Shown in pieces: positions 48,104-57,057 of a stretch of 64,000 nt of DNA. Source of the DNA: Sphingobium bisphenolivorans (GTDB lineage Bacteria; Pseudomonadota; Alphaproteobacteria; Sphingomonadales; Sphingomonadaceae); NCBI RefSeq assembly GCF_000412635.1, contig NZ_ASTG01000001.1:248001-312000 (forward strand). Reading direction: 5' to 3'. The notes under the pieces are model-generated. The model was not told where the DNA came from, made no database searches, and saw only the letters and a program-made list of their open reading frames with translations. The number at the start of each line of letters is the position of its first letter. Position 1 is the first letter of the stretch. Position numbers and translations under genes: made by a program.

Positions 48104-48736
48104 CTAGAATGTGAAGCGCTGAGGCGCCGAGAATCCGGGCAGCAGGACCAGTTCCAGATCGGCGAGGCGGGACAGGCCGAGCGCTCCGCCGACCACGCGG
48201 CCGCTGCAGAGACGCGTGACGCCACCCTCGACAATACCGGTCACGACCCGTGCTCCATCAACAAGCTGCTGAACGAGCGTGGCGGGAACTTCCTCTATGG
48301 CGCCATCGACAAACAGCACGTCGTAGGGCGCCCCTTCGGGAGCACCGGCGCTCAACGGCCCACGCACCAGAGTGGCGTTGGCTCCGACGAGTTCCGGCCC
48401 GCCTTCTTCCTCGACAGCCGTGACCTGCGCGCCCATCGCGGAGAGCAGCGCCGCGGCATAGCCCGTCGCCGCGCCGATCAGCAGAACCCGGTCGCCCGGC
48501 GCGATCTGCGCTTCCTTGAGCAGGCGTCCTGTGGCGAGCGGCGGATTGAGCGAGCGGCCATTGCCCAAGGGGATGGAGCGATCGACATAGGCCATCGCGC
48601 GCCGTTCCGCAGGAACGAAATCCTCCCGCGCCACATGCGCCATCGCGCCGATCACACGACGGTCGTCCACGTCGCTCGTGCGAAGCTGGCTTTCGACCAT
48701 GGCGGCCCGCATCGATGAAAAATTCTGCTCGGTCAC
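48104..48736 (-). CDS. Protein-L-isoaspartate O-methyltransferase family protein
   Basis: A 210-residue member of the PCMT family, which repairs isoaspartyl residues. It shows MVESQLRTSDVDDRRVIGAM, VAREDFVPAERR, the LATGRLLKEAQIAPGDRVLLIGAATGYAAALL SAM-binding region and VLFVDGAIEEVP. The usual Pcm motif DIGTGSGY is changed to LIGAATGYA, so this may be a divergent branch without proven repair activity. It is the first gene of the tolC operon. Confidence 0.8.
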   Translation of the reverse strand: MTEQNFSSMRAAMVESQLRTSDVDDRRVIGAMAHVAREDFVPAERRAMAYVDRSIPLGNGRSLNPPLATGRLLKEAQIAPGDRVLLIGAATGYAAALLSAMGAQVTAVEEEGGPELVGANATLVRGPLSAGAPEGAPYDVLFVDGAIEEVPATLVQQLVDGARVVTGIVEGGVTRLCSGRVVGGALGLSRLADLELVLLPGFSAPQRFTF

Positions 48737-48878
48737 GACAATTCCCCGAATGGCATAGCTGTGTTAAGAAGGCAATACAGCACCAAGATTACCGGACCTC
48801 TAAATCAGCCGACCTGCCACGCCAAGCGGCTTTGCGCGCGTGATCGTCAAAATCTTGGGCAGCGAGGCGCAGGCGCGC

Positions 48879-48907
48879 TTGACTTTGCGCCAAAAGCCGC
48901 ACATTTG
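48879..48907 (+). promoter_or_regulatory. Probable promoter of tRNA-Cys
   Basis: TTGACT (48879-48884) is a good -35. CATTTG at 48902-48907, 17 bases further, is a poor -10. The likely start would be about 12 bases before the tRNA. Confidence 0.35.
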
Positions 48908-48925
48908 CGGCGTCCCACTTGTCGA

Positions 48926-48999
48926 GGCCCGATGGCGGAGTGGTGACGCAGAGGACTGCAAATCCTTGCACGCCGGTTCGATTCCGGCTCGGGCCTCCA
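48926..48999 (+). tRNA. tRNA-Cys (anticodon GCA)
   Basis: A complete 74-base cloverleaf. GGCCCGA pairs with TCGGGCC. The anticodon loop CTGCAAA carries GCA. The T arm GCCGG-TTCGATT-CCGGC is perfect. The discriminator T is followed by an encoded CCA. Confidence 0.97.
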
Positions 49000-49021
49000 C
49001 CTCTCTCCCCGACCGGCGCGG

Positions 49022-49813
49022 TCACATGATGAGCCGCCATCCCACGACCACCAGCACGGCGGCAAGTAAGGGCTGAAGCAGGCGGTCCGACGCGCGTGTC
49101 GCCAGCAGGGAACCGATCAGGATCCCCGGCAGCGATCCCGCCAGCAGATTGGCAAGCAGCAACGGATTGACGTTTCCGATCCACAGATGCCCAAGGCCGG
49201 CGACCAGGGTCAGCGGCACGGCATGGACGATATCTGTCGCCACCAGCCGCTGCATCCGCATGCGGAAGGGATAGAGGGCGAGCAGCATGGTCGCGCCGAT
49301 CGCGCCCGCGCCGATGGAGGTCAACGTCACCATGGCGCCCAGAAGCGCGCCGGCCGCGACGGTCAGGGCCGGCTGCCATCGCGTGAAGCGGCTCGCCGTC
49401 TCCACGCGCGCAGTAAGCGCCCACCGATGAAAGCGGCCGCGCAGCAGCGTGGCACCGGCCGTCAGGATCAGCACGACGCCCAAGGCCGTGGTGACGATGC
49501 CGCCCTTGATCTGGGTCATGTGCATCTGGGAAACGATCAAGAGCACGATCAGGGCTGCTGGAATGCTGCCCATCAGCAGCCGCTTGATGACCATATAGTC
49601 GGGGCCGCCATCCGCTCCGCCCTGATGATGATGCACGGCGCCGCCGACTGCCTTGGTGATGGAGGCGAACCACAGGTCGGTACCGACCGCCGTCGCCGGG
49701 GCCACGCCGAACAGCAAAATCAGGATCGGCGCCATCAAGGAACCACCCCCAACCCCGGTCATCCCGACCATCACACCGACAAACAGGCCAGCGACCGCGT
49801 GCAACCAATCCAT
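49022..49813 (-). CDS. TauE/SafE (TSUP) family permease
   Basis: A 263-residue membrane protein with about eight segments and the family signature GMTGVGGGSLMAPILILLFGVAPATAVGTDL near the N-terminus, echoed in LTSIGAGAIGATMLLALYPF. TSUP proteins move sulfite, sulfoacetate or other anions; the substrate is unknown. The histidine run HHHQGGADGG sits in a loop. It converges with tRNA-Cys and diverges from the GST gene. Confidence 0.9.
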   Translation of the reverse strand: MDWLHAVAGLFVGVMVGMTGVGGGSLMAPILILLFGVAPATAVGTDLWFASITKAVGGAVHHHQGGADGGPDYMVIKRLLMGSIPAALIVLLIVSQMHMTQIKGGIVTTALGVVLILTAGATLLRGRFHRWALTARVETASRFTRWQPALTVAAGALLGAMVTLTSIGAGAIGATMLLALYPFRMRMQRLVATDIVHAVPLTLVAGLGHLWIGNVNPLLLANLLAGSLPGILIGSLLATRASDRLLQPLLAAVLVVVGWRLIM

Positions 49814-49939
49814 AAACCGCCCCGTCTTCTTCTACCCTGTTAGCAGGGGGGACGTTTAGGGCGCAAAGGGGCCGCCAGCCAGCCCCTCTTTTTGGATTCG
49901 CCATTTGACCCAGCCGCACCCCGCTCTAAAGATTGGCGC

Positions 49940-50614
49940 ATGATGAAGCTGTTCATTGGCAACAAAGCCTATTCGAGTTGGTCGCTGCGCGGCTGGCTCG
50001 CCTGCAAGCTCAGCGGCCTTCCTTTCGAGGAAGTGGTCGTGCCGCTCTATGACGAAGCGTGGGAAAAACGCCGTGAGGGGGACGAGTTCGCCCCGTCATC
50101 GGGGAAGGTGCCAATCCTGTGGGACGGCGACGACGTCGTGGTTTGGGACAGCCTCGCGATCATCGAATATCTGAACGAGAAATGCGGCGGCGACAAATTC
50201 TGGCCTGCCGACACCGCGGCGCGCGCCATGGCGCGGTCCATGGCGGCGGAAATGCATTCGAGTTTCGCTGCGCTGCGCCGCGAGCACAGCATGAACATCC
50301 GCCAGATCTACGCGCCGGTGCCGCCATCCGAAGCGGTGGCGCAGGATATCGGCCGCATCATGCAACTGTGGGCGGAGGCTCGGGCGCGCCACGGTGGCGA
50401 CGGAGAATATCTGTTCGGCGAGTTCAACGCCGTCGACGTGATGTTCGCCCCGGTGGTGACGCGCTTCATCACCTATCAGCTGCCGGTCGCCCGCTTCGCC
50501 GAAGCCTATATGCATGCCGTCATCAATCATCCCTGGATGCAGGAATGGATCGGCGGTGCACAGGCGGAGGAATGGGTGATCGACCGGTTTGAGGCGCCGC
50601 CGCAGACGATTTGA
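49940..50614 (+). CDS. Glutathione S-transferase family protein
   Basis: A 224-residue cytosolic GST. The N-terminal thioredoxin-like domain (MMKLFIGNKAYSSWSLRGWL) has a Ser in the active region and the GSH-binding KVPILWDGDDVVVWDSLAI; the helical C-terminal domain ends NHPWMQEWIGGAQAEEWVIDRFE. The ATG at 49940 or 49943 is the likely start; the in-frame codon at 49892 is unsupported. The substrate is unknown. Confidence 0.87.
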   Translation: MMKLFIGNKAYSSWSLRGWLACKLSGLPFEEVVVPLYDEAWEKRREGDEFAPSSGKVPILWDGDDVVVWDSLAIIEYLNEKCGGDKFWPADTAARAMARSMAAEMHSSFAALRREHSMNIRQIYAPVPPSEAVAQDIGRIMQLWAEARARHGGDGEYLFGEFNAVDVMFAPVVTRFITYQLPVARFAEAYMHAVINHPWMQEWIGGAQAEEWVIDRFEAPPQTI

Positions 50615-50665
50615 CTGTTGAGATAGCGCTTATGGAGCGATGGCCTGAGTGATCGATCCTTTGTG

Positions 50666-50704
50666 GAAAAAAGAAAAGGCCGGTGGAGCATATGCTCCCC
50701 GGCC
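50666..50704 (-). terminator. Terminator of ndk
   Basis: On the minus strand GGCCGG plus GGAGCAT pair with ATGCTCC plus CCGGCC (50678-50704, one bulged base), followed by a T-rich run CTTTTCTTTTTTCC. The structure lies 27 bases past the ndk stop. It may also stop the convergent GST transcript. Confidence 0.85.
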
Positions 50705-50730
50705 CCTTTCCATGCTTGGCTTGCGGCAGA

Positions 50731-51153
50731 TCAGCCGACGATTTCTTCGGGCTTGAAGAAATAGGCGATCTCGATCGCGGCATTTTCCTCGCTGTCCGAA
50801 CCATGGACCGAATTGGCCTCGATCGACTCGGCATAGTCCTTGCGGATCGTGCCCTCGTCCGCATTGGCCGGGTTGGTCGCGCCCATGATGTCGCGGTTGC
50901 GCTTGACGGCGTCTTCGCCTTCCAGAACCTGCACGACGACCGGACCGGAGATCATGAAGGCGACCAGGTCGGCGAAGAAGGGGCGTTCCTTGTGAACGGC
51001 GTAGAAACCCTCCGCCTGTTCGCGGCTCATGCGGATGCGCTTCGAAGCCACGACCCGCAGGCCCGCCTCCTCCAGCTTCTTGGTCACTGCGCCGGTCAGG
51101 TTGCGACGAGTCGCATCGGGCTTGATGATCGAAAAGGTGCGGGTCACGGCCAT
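50731..51153 (-). CDS. ndk: Nucleoside-diphosphate kinase
   Basis: Balances NTP pools by moving a phosphate through a histidine intermediate. The 140 aa include [18 protein letters not shown] and the active-site H117 in [15 protein letters not shown] 51153 is preferred over one six codons upstream. A 93-base gap with a hairpin separates it from holC; ndk probably has its own promoter there. Confidence 0.96.
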   Translation of the reverse strand: MAVTRTFSIIKPDATRRNLTGAVTKKLEEAGLRVVASKRIRMSREQAEGFYAVHKERPFFADLVAFMISGPVVVQVLEGEDAVKRNRDIMGATNPANADEGTIRKDYAESIEANSVHGSDSEENAAIEIAYFFKPEEIVG

Positions 51154-51211
51154 AAGGCTCAAAAGCTCCAAATTGTTTTGGGATCAAGTGGCGCGGCCTT
51201 TAGACCGGGCT

Positions 51212-51232
51212 CGCCCCCGCTGCAAGGGGGCG
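51212..51232 (-). terminator. Hairpin between holC and ndk
   Basis: CGCCCCC (51212-51218) pairs with GGGGGCG (51226-51232), loop GCTGCAA, 15 bases after the holC stop. It has no T-run, so it may only attenuate transcription. Confidence 0.4.
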
Positions 51233-51246
51233 TCCGTCGCGGCGCG

Positions 51247-51684
51247 CTAAGGGCCCTGCACCCATTTGCGGCCTTCCTGCCGCCAAAAGCGCGGGGTCAC
51301 GCCTTCTCGTCTGGCGAGCGCCCGCCAGCTTTCCCGCGCGCCATCGATGGTGACAGCGTCGAAGAAGTAGAAGGCGCGCTCGAACGCCAGCGCTTCCTCC
51401 CGCCATAGCCCATCCGCCAAAGCGACGTGCCGTGCACCGTTGGCGGCAGCGCATTCCTTGGCGAGCAGAACAGGCTGGATCGAACCATCGCCCTCCCCCG
51501 CCCGGCCATGCGCCAGAAAACTCTCCGGCGGCCCGGCCCAAAGACCAGCGGAAATGCGGTCCAGCTGCTCGGGCTCGCCGGTCACCACCAGCAACCGCTC
51601 GCCCATGTCGAGAATGCGGCCCGCAATCGCGGGCAGCACCTGCTCAACCGGGTCGCGGCTCAACTGGTAGAAATCGACTTGCAT
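51247..51684 (-). CDS. holC: DNA polymerase III chi subunit
   Basis: Clamp-loader accessory subunit that contacts SSB. The 145 aa begin MQVDFYQLSRDPVEQVLPAIA, with RLLVVTGEPEQLDRISAGLW and ARHVALADGLWREEALAFER. The longer in-frame N-terminus to 51822 overlaps pepA and is rejected. It follows pepA by 11 bases; pepA-holC is a widespread pair. Confidence 0.9.
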   Translation of the reverse strand: MQVDFYQLSRDPVEQVLPAIAGRILDMGERLLVVTGEPEQLDRISAGLWAGPPESFLAHGRAGEGDGSIQPVLLAKECAAANGARHVALADGLWREEALAFERAFYFFDAVTIDGARESWRALARREGVTPRFWRQEGRKWVQGP

Positions 51685-51695
51685 CGGCCTGACCG

Positions 51696-53141
51696 TCAGC
51701 CCTCGAACCTGTCGGCGACGAACCGGTCGAGCAGACGCACGCCGTAACCGGTCGCGCCCTTGTCCCAGGTCGCGCCGGGCTTGTCCGCCCACACCATGCC
51801 CGCAATGTCGAGATGCGCCCATTTGACGCCCTCATCGACAAAGCGCTTGATGAACTGCGCGGCGGTGATCGACCCGGCAAAGCGCGGGCCGACATTCTTC
51901 ATGTCGGCGATCGGGCTGTCGATCAGCTTATTATAGGCGTCGGACAGGGGGAAGCGCCACAGCTGCTCGCCAGCAGCCTTGCCCGCCGTCATCAGATCAT
52001 CGGCAAGCCCGTCATCATTGGAGAAGATACCCGCATATTCGCTACCGAGCGACACGATCATCGCGCCGGTCAGTGTCGCGAGGTCAACGATAACCTCTGG
52101 CGCATAGGTCTTCTGCGCCCAGGTAATGACGTCGCACAGGACCAGCCGCCCTTCCGCATCGGTGTTCAGCACCTCGATGGTCTGGCCGGACATCGAGGTC
52201 ACGATGTCGCCCGGCCGCTGTGCATTGCCGTCGGGCATATTCTCGACCAGGCCGCAGATGCCGACGACGCGCGCCTTCGCCTTGCGCCCGGCCAGCGCCT
52301 TCATCGCGCCTGCGACGGCGCCTGCGCCCCCCATGTCCCACTTCATGTCCTCCATGCCGGCGGCAGGCTTGATGGAAATGCCTCCCGTGTCGAAGGTCAC
52401 GCCCTTGCCGACGAACACCACCGGCTTCTGCTGCGCGCCACCAGTACCGTCCCACTCCATGGCGAGCAGGCGCGGCTCGCGTACCGATCCTTGCGCGACG
52501 CCCAGCAGCGCGCCCATGCCAAGCTCAGCCATCGCCGCCTTGTCGAGGACGGTGATCTTGACCCCCAGCTGCTCAAGGTGCCGGCAGCGCTCGACGAAGC
52601 TTTCGGGATAGAGAATGTTCGCCGGTTCCGACACCAGCTCGCGCGTCAGGGCGACACCCGAGGCGACCGCCGACTGTGCTTCCCAGGCGGCGGCGCCATC
52701 AGCGGAGACGAGCGTAATCTTCGCCAGTGTGGGCTTCGCTTTCTCCGGCTGACGCGTACGATAGGTATCGATCCGCCAGCCACGCAGCAGCGCGCCGAGC
52801 GCGAGATGCGCCGCCTGCTCGCCCGTAGCGGGGCCGAAGAATTCGACGGCGGCATGGGTCGCGCCGCTATTCGATAGCCGCGCGGTCAGCGCCGCACCTG
52901 CCTTTTCAAAGTCCGTGTCGCTGCCGCTACCTGTCCCGATCAGGACGGCGCGTAGCACCTTGCCGCCTTCCTCGGCGAAGCTTTCGAAACTGGAACCCGC
53001 CTCACCGGCAAAGCGGGCGGCGCTCGCGCCAGCCGCCAAAGTGGGCGCGGCAGCGAGCGGCAGGGCGTCGAAGCCCCCCTTCGGCACGGCAAAGACCAAG
53101 GTGTCGGCATCGGGACGGATCGGGCTGAACGCGATTTCCAT
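51696..53141 (-). CDS. pepA: Leucyl aminopeptidase (M17)
   Basis: Zn/Mn-dependent cytosol aminopeptidase. The 481 aa comprise a variable N-terminal domain and a catalytic C-terminal domain with VGKGVTFDTGGISIKPAAGM, the M17 signature NTDAEGRL and GPRFAGSITAAQFIKRFV. The ATG at 53141 is preceded by AAGGA; upstream in-frame sequence to 53408 is unlike any PepA. It diverges from lptD. Confidence 0.94.
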   Translation of the reverse strand: MEIAFSPIRPDADTLVFAVPKGGFDALPLAAAPTLAAGASAARFAGEAGSSFESFAEEGGKVLRAVLIGTGSGSDTDFEKAGAALTARLSNSGATHAAVEFFGPATGEQAAHLALGALLRGWRIDTYRTRQPEKAKPTLAKITLVSADGAAAWEAQSAVASGVALTRELVSEPANILYPESFVERCRHLEQLGVKITVLDKAAMAELGMGALLGVAQGSVREPRLLAMEWDGTGGAQQKPVVFVGKGVTFDTGGISIKPAAGMEDMKWDMGGAGAVAGAMKALAGRKAKARVVGICGLVENMPDGNAQRPGDIVTSMSGQTIEVLNTDAEGRLVLCDVITWAQKTYAPEVIVDLATLTGAMIVSLGSEYAGIFSNDDGLADDLMTAGKAAGEQLWRFPLSDAYNKLIDSPIADMKNVGPRFAGSITAAQFIKRFVDEGVKWAHLDIAGMVWADKPGATWDKGATGYGVRLLDRFVADRFEG

Positions 53142-53319
53142 CAAGGGTCCTTCATGTCTGGCAAGACGGTAACAGTCTGGGTGAGATAGTGCGGCTTGGC
53201 CCGTCTGGCAAAGCCGTTCGACGGATTTTCGGGCAAAAGACTTGGGGCAGACGATTGCGGCGCAGGCAAAGCAATGCGATAGGCGGGAAACAAAGCGCCC
53301 CCCAAAGAGGCACGATCCT

Positions 53320-55584
53320 TTGCATAATTTCCCTTCGTCCCTGCGTCTGAAATCTGCCCTCGCCGCTGGTGCAGCCTGCCTGTCGCTCGCGGCGGCGTCC
53401 GGCGCCAAGGCTCAGCAACTGCAGGAGCCGCAGCCGAGCGTCAGTGCGCCCGACGCCCCGGTGCCGGCAAGCGACGATCAGATCGGCTTCGCCGCCGACG
53501 CCCTCTCCTATGACAGCAACAGCGAGGTGGTTACGGCCAGCGGCGATGTGCAGCTGCTGCGTGAGGGCAACCGGCTGCGCGCCGACAAGGTGGTGTGGAA
53601 CCGCACCAGCGGGAAAGTGGAGGCGACGGGCAATGTGTCCGTCACCGACGCTGAAGGCAACGTCGCCTATGGCGACCGCTTCAACGTCACCGATTCCCTC
53701 AAGGATGGGGCGGTCGAGAATATGCTGCTCGTCCTGCAATCGGGCGGGCGTCTGGCGGCGGTGCATGGCGACCGGGTGAATGGCATCTATACGCTGCGGA
53801 AGGCCGCCTATACCGGCTGCGCTGTCGAGGACAGCGACGGCTGTCCCAAGGAGCCGAGCTGGCAGATCAAGGCGGTGAAGGTCGTCTATGACCCGGTGAA
53901 GGCCCGCGTCTACTACACCAACGCCAGCATCGAACTGTTCGGCCTGCCGCTTATCCCGCTACCCGGCTTTTCCCATCCGGTGGGTGAAGGTGGCGGCAGC
54001 GGGCTGCTGGTCCCCAATCTGCGCTATGACCGGACCAACGGGTTCGAGGTGGCGCTGCCCTATTATCTGAAGCTCGCGCCTAATCGCGACCTCACCGTCA
54101 CACCGCATATCTACACTGACACGCTGCCGATGCTGGAGGCGAACTATCGCCACCTGTGGGATCGGGGCGCCTATCAGGTGACCGGTTTTGGCACCTATGG
54201 CAGCCGTGTTGCAACCGGCGGCGCCGCTTCGGCAACGCCTGCGGGTTCGGAAAAGGATTTTCGCGGCTATCTGGACGCCAGCGGCGGATTGCAGCTGACC
54301 CCGGAATGGAGCGTCAACGGATCGATCCGGGTGGCGAGCGACCGTACCTTCCTGCGCCGCTACGACATCAGCCGCGACGACCGGCTGCGCTCGACCCTTG
54401 GCGCGCAGCGGATCGGGGAGAAGAGCTATTTCTCCATCGCAGGCTGGGCGGTGCAGACGCTCCGCACCGGCGATCCGCAGGGGCAGACGCCGATCGCGCT
54501 GCCGGTCATCGACTATCGCCTGCGCCTGGCCGACCCGCTGCTGGGCGGGCGCATCCAGTTGCAGGCCAACACGCTCGCCATCACGCGCACCCATGGACAG
54601 GATACGCAGCGTGCCTTTGCCGCGTTCGAATGGAACCTGCGCAAGCTGACCGGCATGGGGCAGGAAGTCTCCTTGACCACCTATCTGCGCGGCGACGTCT
54701 ATCACAGCAGCGACAATCTGCTGACGCAGGTGGCGAGCTATGCCGGCGATCCGGGCTGGAAGGCGCGCGGCATCGCGGCGGCGGCGATCGACGTGCGCTG
54801 GCCCTTCATGGGCGAGGCGTTCGGCGGGCTCCAACGTATCGCGCCGCGCGTGCAAATCGTGGCGGCACCCCGGCTCGCCAACCTGTCGGTACCCAACGAA
54901 GACGCCCGCGCGATCGATCTGGAGGACAGTAATCTCTTCGCGCTCAACCGTTTCGCGGGATACGACCGGTTCGAGGATTCGACGCGCATCACCTATGGCC
55001 TGGAATATGGCTTGTCATTGCCCAACTTCTCGCTGGAGAGCGTGATCGGCCAAAGCTACCGGCTGAACAATCGCGAGAGCATCCTGCCGGACGGCACCGG
55101 CCTTTCCGACCGCATGTCCGACATCGTCGGGCGAACGACCGTGCGGTACAGGGACTTCGTCAGCCTCACCCATCGCTTCCGGCTGGACAAGGACAATCTG
55201 GCAGTGCGCCGGAACGAGGTCGATGCCACGATCGGCACGCGCAAGACCTATGCGATGGTCGGCTATCTGCGGCTCAACCGCAATGCGGACCAGAATCTGG
55301 AGGACTTGCGCGACCGCGAGGAATTGCGGCTGGGCGGACGCGTCCAGTTCGCGCGCTACTGGTCGGTGTTCGGATCGACCGTCATCGACCTCACCGATGC
55401 GAAGGAGGACCCGGTGAGCACGGCCGATGGTTATCAGCCCGTTCGCCACCGGCTCGGCATTGCCTATGAGGATGATTGCGTGGCGCTGGGCCTGACCTGG
55501 CGGCGCGACTACCTGGTGATCGGCGACGCACGCAGCGGCAACAGCTTTCAGCTACGGCTGGCTTTTCGTAATATTGGCATATAA
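53320..55584 (+). CDS. lptD: LPS-assembly outer-membrane protein LptD
   Basis: Delivers LPS to the outer leaflet with LptE. The 754 aa comprise a signal peptide (LKSALAAGAACLSLAAASGAKAQ), an LptA-like N-terminal domain (LRADKVVWNRTSGKVEATGN) and a large C-terminal barrel. No ATG is available near the N-terminus; TTG 53320 has AGAGG 9 bases upstream and starts just before the signal peptide. TTG 53242 is an alternative. It leads the operon lptD-surA-pdxA-rsmA. Confidence 0.9.
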   Translation: MHNFPSSLRLKSALAAGAACLSLAAASGAKAQQLQEPQPSVSAPDAPVPASDDQIGFAADALSYDSNSEVVTASGDVQLLREGNRLRADKVVWNRTSGKVEATGNVSVTDAEGNVAYGDRFNVTDSLKDGAVENMLLVLQSGGRLAAVHGDRVNGIYTLRKAAYTGCAVEDSDGCPKEPSWQIKAVKVVYDPVKARVYYTNASIELFGLPLIPLPGFSHPVGEGGGSGLLVPNLRYDRTNGFEVALPYYLKLAPNRDLTVTPHIYTDTLPMLEANYRHLWDRGAYQVTGFGTYGSRVATGGAASATPAGSEKDFRGYLDASGGLQLTPEWSVNGSIRVASDRTFLRRYDISRDDRLRSTLGAQRIGEKSYFSIAGWAVQTLRTGDPQGQTPIALPVIDYRLRLADPLLGGRIQLQANTLAITRTHGQDTQRAFAAFEWNLRKLTGMGQEVSLTTYLRGDVYHSSDNLLTQVASYAGDPGWKARGIAAAAIDVRWPFMGEAFGGLQRIAPRVQIVAAPRLANLSVPNEDARAIDLEDSNLFALNRFAGYDRFEDSTRITYGLEYGLSLPNFSLESVIGQSYRLNNRESILPDGTGLSDRMSDIVGRTTVRYRDFVSLTHRFRLDKDNLAVRRNEVDATIGTRKTYAMVGYLRLNRNADQNLEDLRDREELRLGGRVQFARYWSVFGSTVIDLTDAKEDPVSTADGYQPVRHRLGIAYEDDCVALGLTWRRDYLVIGDARSGNSFQLRLAFRNIGI

Positions 55585-55671
55585 GGATCAGCCGGCTCGC
55601 CTGCCGCTCAGCCGCGGTTCAGGCGGGCCGGCGCATGTCGTGCCGACCCGAATTGGAGAGTTTTTCCGACG

Positions 55672-57057
55672 ATGCAGCCTGTCGTTTTTCCCTTTTCCCG
55701 CATTGGCAGCGCGACCGTAGAGGGCCTGCGCACCCTGCTCCTGTCTTCGGCGCTGCTGGCGACGGGCGTTGCGGGAACCGCCGCCCAGACGGTTGATGAC
55801 GACGGCTCCGTCGCTACCCAGCAGCTCAACCTGCCCAAGGATGTGACCGTCTTCGGCAAGAGCGACCCCAACGTCCGCAAGGCGACGGCGATCGTCAACG
55901 GCCGGATCATCACCGGCACCGACGTCGATCAACGGCTGGCGCTGATCCTGACCGCCAATGGCGGCAAGGTATCGCCGGAGGAAAAGGAACGGCTGCGCGT
56001 TCAGGTGCTGCGCAACCTGATCGATGAAACCCTGCAGATCCAGGAAGCCGCCGCCAACGACATCAAGGTCGACAGGGCCGAGATCGACCAGAGCTATGAG
56101 AGGGTCGCGGCCAATTTCCGCCAGTCCCCTGCGCAGTTCGAACAGTATCTGCGGACTCAGGGCAGCTCGTCCGCCAGCATCAAGCGCCAGATCGAAGGCG
56201 AGCTGGCGTGGAGCCGCCTGCTCCGCCGCAACATCCAGCCTTTCGTCAACGTGTCGGAGGATGAGGTCAAATCGGTCATCGACCGGATGAACGCGGCCAA
56301 GGGCAGCGAGGAATATCGCATCGGCGAGATCTACCTGTCGGCCACGCCCGAAAATCAGGCCCAGATCGTCGCCAACGCGCGCAACATCATCGAGCAGATC
56401 AAGCAGGGCGGCAGCTTCGCAGCCTATGCCCGGCAATTTTCCGAAGCGTCGACCGCTGCAGTCGGCGGCGATCTGGGCTGGGTGCGCCCGGGCCAGCTGC
56501 CCGACGAACTGGCGAAGGCGGCGACTGAAATGCAGGTCGGCCAGATCGCCGGGCCGATCCCGGTGCCGGGCGGCGTCTCGCTCCTCTATGTCATGGACAA
56601 GCGCAAGGTGCTGACCGCCGATCCGCGTGACGCGCTGCTCAGCCTCAAGCAGTTGTCGGTCAGCTTCCCGCCCAACACCACCAAGGAACAGGCCAGCGCC
56701 AGGGCGGCGGCGTTCGCTGCGCAGACGAAGACGATCAAGGGCTGCGGCGAAGCGAATGCGCTGGGCGCCAGGATCGGCGCCGATGTGGTCGACAACGACA
56801 ATGTGAAGCTGCGCGACCTGCCGCCGCAGTTGCAGGATATCCTGCTCGGCCTTCAGGTCGGCCAGGCGACGCCGCCCTTCGGCTCCATTTCCGATGGCGT
56901 GCGCGTGCTGGTGGTCTGCGGCCGGGATGAGGCTGGCGCAGCCGCTGCGCCGAACCGTGAGCAGATCATGGCGCAGATGGAGGAAGAACGGGTCAACAAG
57001 CGCGCGCGTATCTATTTGCGTGACCTTCGCCGCGATGCCGTCATCGACTATAACTGA
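55672..57057 (+). CDS. surA: Periplasmic peptidyl-prolyl isomerase SurA
   Basis: Chaperone for outer-membrane proteins, including LptD. The 461 aa comprise a signal peptide (ending TGVAGTAAQ), a SurA N-terminal domain (AIVNGRIITGTDVDQRLAL) and one parvulin domain (about 190-300: YRIGEIYLSATPENQAQIV, GGDLGWVRPGQLPDELAKA). A second parvulin-like region is degenerate. The ATG at 55672 lies 87 bases after lptD. pdxA overlaps its end by 23 bases. Confidence 0.92.
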   Translation: MQPVVFPFSRIGSATVEGLRTLLLSSALLATGVAGTAAQTVDDDGSVATQQLNLPKDVTVFGKSDPNVRKATAIVNGRIITGTDVDQRLALILTANGGKVSPEEKERLRVQVLRNLIDETLQIQEAAANDIKVDRAEIDQSYERVAANFRQSPAQFEQYLRTQGSSSASIKRQIEGELAWSRLLRRNIQPFVNVSEDEVKSVIDRMNAAKGSEEYRIGEIYLSATPENQAQIVANARNIIEQIKQGGSFAAYARQFSEASTAAVGGDLGWVRPGQLPDELAKAATEMQVGQIAGPIPVPGGVSLLYVMDKRKVLTADPRDALLSLKQLSVSFPPNTTKEQASARAAAFAAQTKTIKGCGEANALGARIGADVVDNDNVKLRDLPPQLQDILLGLQVGQATPPFGSISDGVRVLVVCGRDEAGAAAAPNREQIMAQMEEERVNKRARIYLRDLRRDAVIDYN

